Below are positions 55,434-64,000 of a stretch of 64,000 bases of DNA, one piece after another (positions within the stretch are counted from its first letter, which is position 1; every line of letters starts with the position of its first letter). Both the position numbers and the translations under genes were made by a program. Source of the DNA: Smallanthus sonchifolius (taxonomy: Eukaryota > Streptophyta > Magnoliopsida > Asterales > Asteraceae); the NCBI GenBank assembly GCA_023525975.1, contig CM042021.1, forward strand, positions 105,383,501 to 105,447,500, read 5' to 3'. The notes under the pieces are model-generated. The model was not told the origin of the DNA, made no database searches, and saw only the letters and a program-made list of their open reading frames with translations.

Positions 55434-56629
55434 GGAGAACAACTAAAGGACCTCAATCTGAACCATGCATTTATGGCTGATATTATTGAAGGGTCTTCTT
55501 CTACCTCTTCTTTTGCTACTCCACCTGAGTTAACTGCTAATCTATGCTCTAAATTATGCATTGACAAGGTAGAGTTACATAAAACATAATGCTGACTTGA
55601 TTTTTGAAATTGAAAATCTCAAGTATCACAAAACCAAATTTTCAAAAACTGAAAAAAGCTTTAAAAGAAGTTATAGAAGCAAACAAAAAGGATATATCAT
55701 TGCTTAAATCACAGCTCAGTGAAAAATGTTGTGTGCTTACTGATCCTAAGAAAGAAATTACCCGCTTGACCACAGAATTAGAGCAAGCAAAATCAAATTT
55801 TGCTGAAGCTAAATTCAAAGTAGAATTCTTCGGTCAATCTAGTAAAGTTGTTGACATGATGGAAAACCAACTTCATAAACCTGAGAATGGGTCAAAAGGG
55901 ATTGGGTATAACAATATGCCTCCTCCTTTCAATGGAAATTTCACCACTGTTACACCATCTATTAAGGAACAAGTGGCATGTGATAAGGAGTTCTCCACTG
56001 GCAATTCGTCAAACACTGATGAATCTAAATCATTATCCTTAGCTTCTAAGATCAAATGTGTGAAAAATTCATATGCTTCTACCTCATGTGCAGACAAAGT
56101 AGAGATTGAGGAATGGGATAGTGAGAATGATGAGTATAAAGAGGCTTGTTTTTGCAAGAATGAAACTAATACTTTTGAGAAAACTGTTTCTAAGAGCAAC
56201 AAACCCTATGTGCGGGTTTGGAAAAATGTTTCTTTAAATTCTAAATTGCTTACATATATTGATGGCAAAACTAGATTTGTTAAACCTTACTCTAAGCCAA
56301 TGAAGGCTAACCAGCCAAAGGTAATGAAGAGTCAGTCTCCCAATGTTAAGTCCTCTGACGGTGACTGGAATGTTGTAAAGAGAAACAGACATGCTTATCT
56401 TGAAAGAAAAAGGGTTAAACAAAATAAGCAAATGGTGAAACCTAAAGTCTCAGTTTCAAAAGAAACAAAACCATCTGTTCAATCAAAGCATGTCTGGAAG
56501 GTAAAGGAAAATGTTGTGGCAGCACCAGTAATTGAATCTAACAATGATATGTGCTTGAAGGAAGTGTCTTACATTGATGCTTTAGGAATGCCCAGGTCAA
56601 CAATGGATTGGGTACCTATGTCTAACTAA
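55434..56629 (+). pseudogene. gag: Copia-3 gag C-terminal coiled coil and basic region
   Basis: After damage at 55434-55603, a 341-codon frame is open. Residues 1-90 are a leucine-heptad coiled coil (LKKALKEVIEANKKDISLLK). A serine/glutamate-rich middle and a lysine-rich C-terminus ending MDWVPMSN follow. This is the region between the first knuckle and the protease in SIRE-type elements, and it matches Copia-2 at 25580-26950. Confidence 0.78.
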
Positions 56630-56851
56630 TCTTCACATTTGTTCAGGGACAACTAAGGAGTACTATTAACAACCAGACTGGTATGTTGATGAGGGTTGTT
56701 TCAAGCACATGACGGGCGACATCTCTCTGCTGGATAACACTAATACGTTTAATGGAGGGTATGTTTCCTTTGTAGCAGATAAGGGAGGTAAGATCGTCAA
56801 TAAAGGTACAATTAACTTTGGTACATTATGCTTTGAAAATAATGAGTTTTG
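56630..56851 (+). pseudogene. pol: Copia-3 protease remnant
   Basis: DWYVDEGCFKHMTGD shows the copia protease active site with DEG in place of DSG, so it would be inactive. It continues to GGYVSFVADKGGKI and stops at 56850. All of integrase, RT and RNase H is absent after this. Confidence 0.8.
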
Positions 56852-58448
56852 AAATTTGAGAATGGTTACAAAAACATTTTTCTTTAATTTTAAATTTGTA
56901 CATTTGTTTCTTAATATTTTTTATGCACAAATTTAGGGGGAGAAATCTGAAAAATTCAAAAAAGATTTTGAAAAGATTTTTCTTTTCATTTGCTTTCTTT
57001 TATTTAAATAAGAAAAATACAAAAAGATTGTCTTTAATTTTTATTAGTGTCAAGAAAAATACAAAAAGAGTCTACTTTAATTTTTATTAGTGTCAGAAAA
57101 TTACAAAAAGTTTGTGTTTTTGTTTGAGTTGGTCTTTTGCAATCAAATGGGAAGTGATATGAATGTTCGTTTCTTAAGGTTTGGATCAACACATGTAAGG
57201 CACTAACTTGAAAGGACTAGGATCTTTGTTGGATATGTTGATAGGCTCTGCATGTGATACATTTGAACTAAACTGTATTATAGCCTTAATGGGGAGCATC
57301 TCATAGATTAGTGTATTTAGTGATTTCCTGTTAATAATTGAAAACTTAAACATAAAGGTTGATGAACTATGGATAAACTATGCTTTATTGGGATTGCACA
57401 AACCGAGACCCTTCACAAAGAGCTTGCGAGTTGACTTGTTATAAGTGTATGTAAATAGTATATATATACATATATATATAGATAAAAAACATGCATTGAT
57501 ATGCAATAGGTGAAAAGATACTTAATGAAAGTGCAAAGCTAATCTGCAAAGCAGAATTCTGAGCAAAAAGACACGCAATGTTAATGTCGTGCATTAGGAA
57601 CAAATTTGAAGATTTGTCTAAAGGCGTACATGTAAATATATGTGTATATATTTTTCTTATGGGCCATGGTGACTGAGATAAGAGGTCTTTGACGAATTCA
57701 GGATACGTAAGTCCATCATGCTGTATTCCTGGGCAAAATTTTGATATTCCTAAAATAAGTTCACAAACCCATGCTACTTATGCTCAATTAGTTATAAATT
57801 AGGTGCTCAAAAGATCATGAGGAAGGGAAGGTTTACCTGATAAGATGTAGGGTCCATTAAAGTTCATCAAAAATTCACATAATTCACGTTCATTTAATTA
57901 TAGGTTTCTAAGATATGAGTGTGAGATCCATTAAGTCGTAAATAATTCTACCAAAACGTGATACTAAAATCACAGTGAAAGACTTAGGTTTAGCACTAAA
58001 GCATGACTTTAGAAGGATCTGAATATTGACAATCTACTTGACATGTCTGAGTAAATACATGCTTAAAAATGTTCCTTGGTCTGCTAGTAGAACGATATGA
58101 TCCCATTGCAAACTTCCTCAGGTTCGTAGTTATAAGTCTGTCTTGTTAAATCTTTGTTAATGTTAATTTTTATTTCTAGTTTTAAATATGTGTTTATTTT
58201 TAGTTGCAATTTGTTAAGAAAATTCCAAAAAGATTTTATTTCAAATTTTATCTTTATTTTTATTTTAGTATTAATTTAGTTTGTTTAGTTTTTCTATTTT
58301 ACTTTATTTTACTTGTATTTTATCTTTACAAAAATTAAAGATTCTTGGATTTAAAGACTTATCATAAAAAAATTGAAATTTCAAAAGTTTGATAGTACGT
58401 GGATGTACTAGGTATTCGTGTGGATACTGGATCCCCTGTTGCATATAA
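56852..58448 (+). other. Copia-3 non-coding region after the pol deletion
   Basis: There is no coding domain. At 57008-57112 about three copies of a 42-bp unit (AAGAAAAATACAAAAAGA...) are in tandem. A (TA)n run lies near 57458-57482. The sequence 57120-58140 reads like the AT-rich 3' region of SIRE elements. Confidence 0.6.
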
Positions 58449-58883
58449 ATGTCTGCTTACAAAATTTTTGAAAATTTGCAGGATTTGTTTAAAATCAAGA
58501 ACCAGGGTTTGAAGAAGAATGAAGTGTTGTCAAATGCTAACAAGCTTGAAGTACCACCACAACAGAATGTACTCGAGTCAGAAGAACCATATGTGTTTTC
58601 ATCTTCCGACAATGAAAGTACACATGAAGAAGTACCTGTGAATCTGCTTGAAAGAGAAAGAATGAAAAAGAAAAGAGTTGTTGAGAATCCTCCTCTCACA
58701 TCCTCGTTTAGCAAGATAATCAAGCAAATGCTGATTCTGATCCAAATACGGATCTATCTCCAAGAGAAGAAAGAGAGACCCAAGTTTGAGAGTTCAGAAA
58801 AGTTGAACCTTACCAACACCAACATCGACATCACAGCAACAACCACAGATTTTGATGAAAATGTTGTATGCTCGAAGTGGTGA
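58449..58883 (+). pseudogene. Copia-3 residual ORF before the 3' LTR
   Basis: A 144-codon frame, serine- and glutamate-rich (MSAYKIFENLQDLFKIKNQ), with no recognised domain. Its place before the polypurine tract suggests a fragment of the env-like ORF or of the integrase-RT linker. Confidence in any function is low. Confidence 0.4.
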
Positions 58884-58924
58884 TCACAATGCTACGTTCG
58901 AATTACAAAGATCATTTGATAGCA

Positions 58925-58945
58925 TCAGCCTAGGGGGAGATTGTT
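58925..58945 (+). other. Copia-3 polypurine tract
   Basis: CAGCCTAGGGGGAGATTGTT lies just before the 3' LTR and shares its core with the Copia-1 tract at 22026. Confidence 0.88.
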
Positions 58946-59308
58946 TGGTCTATATATGTGAGGCTGACGCGTATCAAATAAATACAAGTGTTTGTGTTAC
59001 CGAATAGATTTGTAAATGTGAATTAGGTTCATGATTTGATTTTTGGGCCAGGCTATGTGAGCCGAAAATACATGTGTGGGCTTACTTTGATTAGACTTAG
59101 TATATAAACATGTATTCCTGACCTAAGTAAGTTAGCGGTTTTTGATATTGTTCTTTGTAATTCTCTCTAGCAATACAAGGGTTTTACATTGAGTTTTGTG
59201 TTCTTGAATCACCATACTTAATAGTTTCCGCCTATTGAGTGTGAGACTTGATATTTTGTTCATGTTTGTGTGTTTATTCGAGGATCCGAATAGAGATTGG
59301 GACTTACA
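58946..59308 (+). repeat. Copia-3 3' LTR, 363 bp
   Basis: It starts TGGTCTATATATG and ends GACTTACA. It keeps the GACGCGTATC site that element C used as its target in the 5' LTR. Confidence 0.92.
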
Positions 59309-60465
59309 GTATCTTATGCCCCCTGCAGAAAAACTCAGCCCGTTTCCGGCCAAGTTCCATTCAAAATCCGATTTTCAACCCAAATCCTACAAAATGCATA
59401 GTACAAGACAAGTATATATATCTATACTTGTTTCTCCCACCTTATACACAAACCCAAGGCAACAACATACAACACTTTAGGCGACTTAAGTCTCATTTAT
59501 TAAACACAAAGTTTCAAACTTCAATTTCCAATTAAGAACACTTAGATTGTAATTTTTAACCCACCATGCAATTCATGTCCTCACAACCTCCATGGGGACC
59601 ATGACTTTATTTCATTTACATGTAGATCGAGTTCACACAACCTCCATGAGAACCTTGACCACAATTAAACCTTCGCATACATATCCTCACAACATCCACG
59701 AGGACTATGAGTATAATTCACACCTGTGAGGTTCAAATTCTCACAACCTCTATGAGAACCTTGAACTCACAATTACACCTTCACATACATATCCTCACAA
59801 CATCCATGATGACCATGAGTATAATTCACACCCGTGAGGTTCAAGTTCTCATAACCTCCATGAGAACCTTGAACTCACAATACTTTAATTTTATTAGATG
59901 GTTTGCAAACTATTAAACATACATGATATTCGACATGTATTCATGTGATCACAAAATCAAGTATTCAACAAGCATAGAGGTATACTCAATCGTCTAAACA
60001 CATAATCATGCATAACTAAGTGTGATAACATAACTATCATTACTAAGTTAGTGGATGGACACTTACCTTTGTTTGAAGATGCTCCTGATTTATCTTCAAC
60101 CTTGGCAACCCGATTACCTAAACAATTAAGACCTATTGTTTAGTAATCTAAAATCCCAAGATACAATAATTGTGCTTTAAATACTCTTATGAGTTAATGC
60201 TTGCACTAATGATAAAAATGACCAAAATAACTTATTCTAAACTTTAACCTCCCCAAAACATCATCAATATTCAGTAACTAATCAACACTATCCATTTGAC
60301 CTGTTTGGGTTGAGTTTATCTTTCATCCAATTTCTCAAAATCTTTAATCACCAAAACGTATATGCCTTTTCATTAGGTTTTGTGTTTATAAACACCCTAA
60401 ACACTTAGAAACCTTCAATACAAGATTTAAACACCATATTAAGGAAAACACCCAAATTCACCCCA
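59309..60465 (-). repeat. Probable Ty3-gypsy LTR fragment on the minus strand
   Basis: There is no ORF of note. On the minus strand the stretch near 60060-60180 has the look of a chromovirus LTR (a GGTAAGTGTCCATCCAC context). I could not find both ends. It contains the 108-bp tandem repeat at 59662-59880. Confidence 0.4.
59662..59880. repeat. Tandem repeat, two copies of about 108 bp plus a partial copy
   Basis: CATACATATCCTCACAACAT occurs at 59676 and 59784. Each unit also contains CCATGAGAACCTTGA-type sequence. A partial related unit lies at about 59570-59660. Confidence 0.88.
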
Positions 60466-63143
60466 TGTGACATCCGGCAATTTCAGGTTAACTCCGTTAA
60501 CTCAAACACGTTATCTCAAACAGTTATTTCATTCAAACACGATACCACGAACAGTTATTGATTCAAACTCAGTTACCTCAAACAGTCATGCATGCATCAC
60601 ATTTAATTAAGATTAATTAGATGTGTCGGTTTTGCACTAACACTCACGTATCGGTAAATCGTAGAATTACCGGATCACACACGAGTCGAACCCGGAACGT
60701 TGGTGATAAGCAATAAATAATAATTCAAGCAATAAATAATTTATAATGAATATAAATTATGTGTTTTTACGTGCTACGTGAATTATCTGTGAATTACGTG
60801 AACTTTCGTTAAATCGCGTAGATTTACCGGACTGCTTATTTATCTGCTATTTTATAAAGATTGTATTTTTATAAAATAAATTAGTTAAAGGGTTTTAATT
60901 ATTAATTAGTTAAAGTTAAATTAAAAGCCCGTAATTACCCAAACCCGTTAGTAAAAGCCCGTACAAGATTTATAAAAAGATTTTTATAAAAGTTTCTAAC
61001 CTAAATCATTCTCTCTCTTAATCTCGCCGTCTCTCTCTCTCTCTCACCCTCTCTCACGAAATTGAACCTGCAACCAAGCAAGGATCGCTCATTCAAGCTT
61101 CAAACTTGGAATTAGACGCGTATTCGGAATCCTCGTTACGTTTCTAACATCCACACGTAAGTCGTTTCATCCGATTTGATTTCCTTTTGATTATTGCAGT
61201 TAGATCAGACCCTAAATCCATCCAAACATGATGATTTTCTTAATGTAGTTGCAAGCTTGATGTGTTTTTGTTGAATATTGTTGATTTATGATGTTTTGCT
61301 AAACTCTAGCGATGTATGACTGATTAGTTGTTGATTATTGAAACTAGTAATGTTAGAATAGTGTAGAACATGATTAAAGTCGATAACTTTGCTACTGAAA
61401 TCGTTGGATTGCATGAGAAACGGCTAAACCCTAATGTTTAATTTACCTTGCTGTCGAACAGGCTCTTCGCGTACCGCGAAGACCCGCGGGCGAGTCTTTC
61501 GCGTATCGCGAGAGACAATTTAGTCGGGCCTGATTTTTGGTCCTCTCGCGTACCGCGAAAACCCAGGTCCAATTCTATCGCGTACCGCGAGAGACAAGTA
61601 AACCGGGCGAGTCCTGAAACCTCTCGCGTACCGCGAGGGAGTCCCCTCTCCTCTCCCGCGTACCGCGAGGGACATCTCTTAACAGAAAGTTAATTTCAAT
61701 TTTCACTTTTTCACCCGCTCACTCGTTTTGAATTCTATAGCTTCTTGATGATGGTTTTGTACTTGACATGACATGATAATGTGTGTAAACTTGATTGATG
61801 ATTATATAACGCGCATGCTCATCATAGGTTGCTAAAAATAGAAACTTTATCGGAACCAAGTCAAACATGCTATGTAGAATAGAATTGTTGTAGGATATGA
61901 TGATTGCTATGTGCTACTTGAATTGAAACCTGCAAGCATATGATAACAATGATGTGAAACCCGAACATGGTTACTATTTATAGAAACTTACTAATTATGG
62001 AAACCTGCCATTAATGGAAACATGCTACCTTTCTAGAACAAATAGGATTTGTTGCTACGTGCCATCGTATGATCAATTGTGTGCTATGTGTTAGTATGCA
62101 ACTCAAACAATAAAACACAAACGTGTCACCAACGGGTCGTCGTGTCAAACTTGAGTCGCACTTGCAAACTATTTTCTAAAACCTTTAACAACAACATTGT
62201 TTGGATATATGGGTCTATATCGAACATCACGAACACGCACTTATAGACTACGGTTATAGGTGGCAGTTAGAAGTCCAGCAGTTGCTTCTTAGCTTTCATA
62301 CTTGCATACGCACTCAGGTGAGTTTCATAACCCCTATTTTACTTGTTTTCCTTTTTGGGGGAGAAAACATGCTTTCAAACATTTCAAATATTATGGGATT
62401 CTGTATTACTGTTTTACCGCTTGCGTACTGAAAGTGCACAAACATACCAAACAAGTCCTTACATTTCGAACCGTTAGTATTGGGGAATAGCGAGGGGATT
62501 TTGAGTAGTACTACTGGGTTTTGACAAAGCCCCACCCGAGTTAGTCGCTCTAACTATGATTGGAGGTCAACGGGTGTAAAATTTGCCTAAACATTAGCCA
62601 GTGTTCGGTAGACATGGCTGGAGGCATTCAAACATACAAACAGTCAGCTTCGGTTGCGAACGCTTAAAGTAGCAATGCATTAGACTAGCTATCTATCGGT
62701 AAACAATAATTACTTTATCTGACAAACATTGAGCATGGGATGCTTGCGTTAAACAATTGGATTTACTTACATTACTTTATGAACTCACCAACCATTGTGT
62801 TGACACTTTCTAGCATGTCTTTCTCAGGTCACTAAGGTATCCAAGCACGAGCATAGGGCATGCATGGAGTCTTATCACTATCGAACATTGAATTTACGTT
62901 ATTTACTAAAACTGCATGGTTTTGGGCGCTTTGTTTTGCGCAACTTACTTTTACTTACATTGGTTTATGTTTACGCTTCCGCAACGTTTTCAAACTTGAA
63001 CTTTTGTTGTCTCGTGACTATGAGCAGCATTAGTGGTTTATTTAAATTCATATAGAGTCGTTCCGTGTAACTAATGACTGAGATCCTGATGTGTCACCTT
63101 CCAAAACGGTAAAACTCCGTTAGTGGGATTTGGGGGTGTGACA
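60466..63143 (+). repeat. 5' LTR of a Ty3-gypsy element, 2678 bp
   Basis: It starts TGTGACATCC and ends GGGGGTGTGACA, followed by a PBS. It holds the palindrome cluster at 61462-61673. The element continues beyond the window, so the 3' LTR and TSD cannot be checked. The candidate left TSD is CCCCA. Confidence 0.88.
61462..61673 (-). repeat. Palindrome cluster TCGCG-GTA-CGCGA, inverted, in the right-end Ty3-gypsy LTR
   Basis: Six copies of TCGCG-TAC-CGCGA, which is the reverse complement of the motif in elements B and C. The first is CTTCGCG/CGCGAAG; others have single arm mismatches. On the minus strand, some sequence between copies (GACTAAATTGTCTCTCGCG) resembles element C (GACTATTTTGTCTCTGGAG), so part of the array itself is shared. 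Confidence 0.88.
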
Positions 63144-63145
63144 GA

Positions 63146-63159
63146 TTGGTATCAGAGAC
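63146..63159 (+). other. Primer-binding site of the right-end Ty3-gypsy element
   Basis: TTGGTATCAGAGAC lies two bases after the LTR; it is a tRNA-iMet-type site with a change at its end. Confidence 0.88.
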
Positions 63160-63272
63160 ATTGGTTTTAGTGAACTAGGAATTGCATTGCATTCTAGACT
63201 TTAACCACACACTTGCATTAGTTACACAACACTTACACTCATACAGTGCACTGACTCATCACACTACAGGAA

Positions 63273-63962
63273 ATGTCTCATTCACCCAAGTCACCAGATT
63301 CCCCGATCGAGCAGGAACCCGAGGTTCCAACAGTACCTTCACCCGAGCCAAAGAGGCGAAGGATGACGCCCATTGATGATACTAGAGTGTATGGCGAGCC
63401 ATTCCATGTGCGTATTAGAGACGACACGGAGCATTGGGATTGGTATCCCGACTTGATTAGGAGTTGGATCCGCGAGGAGCAGGTTCCACCTCCACTTGCT
63501 GCTGACATTCCTACTTCTTCCTCTTCTACTTCGCGAACTTTGCCACCGTTGAGATATCCACCTGAGCAGGTCCTAGCTGCATTTGTAGCTAAGATGGACC
63601 GAGAGATCAGAAACATGCGCGAGGCTGCTGGTGAGATCACCGGGCTACTACAGCGTGGATACAAGACTGACCAGAGAGTGGAGAAGCTGCTTAACAACCA
63701 GGGAAGGTTGAACACTGTGCAAGACCAACTAGCAGCAGCATACTATGAGTTACGAGATCAAGTGAACGTCCAGCGCCTTAACCTCGAGGCAGCAGAGGCT
63801 AGGATTGAGCAGCTGGAGGAGCAGCTTGAGGCTGCCAATGCTGCAGAGGTTGAGCAGGGGGAGGAGCAGGGTGAGGATGAAGAGCAGGGTGATGATGAGG
63901 AACAGGATGAGGATGAGGATACTGTTTCTGGTGTGACTTCAGTTGACAGTGATGATGACTGA
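63273..63962 (+). CDS. First ORF of the right-end Ty3-gypsy element, 229 aa
   Basis: An open frame starting MSHSPKSPDSPIEQEPEVP about 115 bp after the PBS. The N-terminus is proline/serine-rich. Residues 50-75 are tryptophan-rich (DDTEHWDWYPDLIRSWIREE). Residues about 105-195 form a coiled coil (VQRLNLEAAEARIEQLEEQL). The last 35 residues are almost all Asp, Glu and Gln. There is no zinc knuckle or capsid signature, so it is an extra 5' ORF or a divergent gag N-terminus. I do not know its role. The window ends 38 bp after the stop. Confidence 0.65.
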   Translation: MSHSPKSPDSPIEQEPEVPTVPSPEPKRRRMTPIDDTRVYGEPFHVRIRDDTEHWDWYPDLIRSWIREEQVPPPLAADIPTSSSSTSRTLPPLRYPPEQVLAAFVAKMDREIRNMREAAGEITGLLQRGYKTDQRVEKLLNNQGRLNTVQDQLAAAYYELRDQVNVQRLNLEAAEARIEQLEEQLEAANAAEVEQGEEQGEDEEQGDDEEQDEDEDTVSGVTSVDSDDD

Positions 63963-64000
63963 TAGACTATCTTTTGAGTTATTTTGCCTTTATTTAAACC

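Larger units (their letters stand above)
45447..59308 (+). mobile_element. Copia-3: SIRE-type copia element lacking most of pol, with element C in its 5' LTR
   Basis: The 5' LTR is 45447-45474 plus 53201-53551; the 3' LTR is 58946-59308 (363 bp). The PBS is TTGGTATCAGAGC and the polypurine tract CCTAGGGGGAGATTG. Gag is largely readable, protease is a remnant, and integrase, RT and RNase H are deleted. The bases beside the LTRs (GCTAT and GTATC) are not a clean duplication, so the ends may have been altered. Confidence 0.9.

Noticed and set aside
45442..59313. A target-site duplication for Copia-3
   Set aside because: GCTAT on the left and GTATC on the right do not match well enough to call.
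61448..61693. Open frame with repeated AYRE and RVPR peptides as a repeat protein
   Set aside because: The peptide repeat is the translation of the DNA palindromes, and similar frames appear on either strand wherever they occur.
1..64000. Host single-copy genes
   Set aside because: Apart from the unnamed remnant at 22850-23342, every coding trace I could identify belongs to a transposable element.

Overview
The window is repetitive nuclear DNA from a flowering plant. Every coding trace I can place belongs to a transposable element: SIRE/Maximus-type Ty1-copia elements with an envelope-like third ORF, Ty3-gypsy chromoviruses, Athila-like Ty3-gypsy elements, a tRNA-derived SINE and a hAT-type non-autonomous DNA transposon. 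I found no convincing host gene. The element mix suggests a eudicot, perhaps Asteraceae, but the family is only a guess. Nearly all pol reading frames are broken by stops, frameshifts or deletions. Two or three single ORFs in non-autonomous elements are open.

Layout, outermost to innermost. (1) Copia-1, + strand, 1491-22789. Its 5' LTR is cut short and replaced by a 1.49-kb inverted copy of its own gag (1-1490). It carries gag, protease, integrase, RT-RNase H and a long env-like ORF. That ORF is split by a solo LTR (9023-11860, TSD AATCT), a second solo LTR on the minus strand (12280-14043, TSD ATTCT) and a 5.9-kb gag-protease Athila-like element on the minus strand (15781-21688, TSD GAAGG). 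(2) 22790-25559 holds a decayed minus-strand reading frame with 45-bp repeats, a palindrome cluster, a hAT-type element (23890-24798, 8-bp TSD) and a SINE (25070-25289, 17-bp TSD). (3) Copia-2, + strand, about 25560-45050, is split inside integrase by a chromovirus (28169-43514, TSD CATTG). The chromovirus is itself split in gag by Athila-like element B (31338-39211, TSD CGTGT/CATGT). (4) Copia-3, + strand, 45447-59308, is split inside its 5' LTR by Athila-like element C (45475-53195, TSD CGCGT). The two 1755-bp LTRs of element C differ at one site that I could find. (5) 59309-60465 is probably a minus-strand LTR fragment. (6) 60466-64000 is the start of another Ty3-gypsy element: LTR, PBS and a first ORF. 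It runs off the window.

How the parts work together. Elements A, B and C share a tRNA-Asp-type primer-binding site, the polypurine tract AAGTGTGGGGATG and a roughly 1.3-kb conserved non-coding 3' block, although their LTR sequences and ORFs differ. A and C lack reverse transcriptase and integrase, so if C moved recently it must have been mobilised in trans by an Athila-like partner outside this window.

The most unusual signal is a set of short GC-rich palindromes, clustered three to six at a time, in several unrelated LTRs and in the 3' non-coding parts of B and C. Each family has its own core. The bases outside the core vary from copy to copy yet usually stay complementary across the centre. 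One core (TCGCG-GTA-CGCGA) occurs in Athila-like elements and, inverted, in the Ty3-gypsy LTR at the right end.
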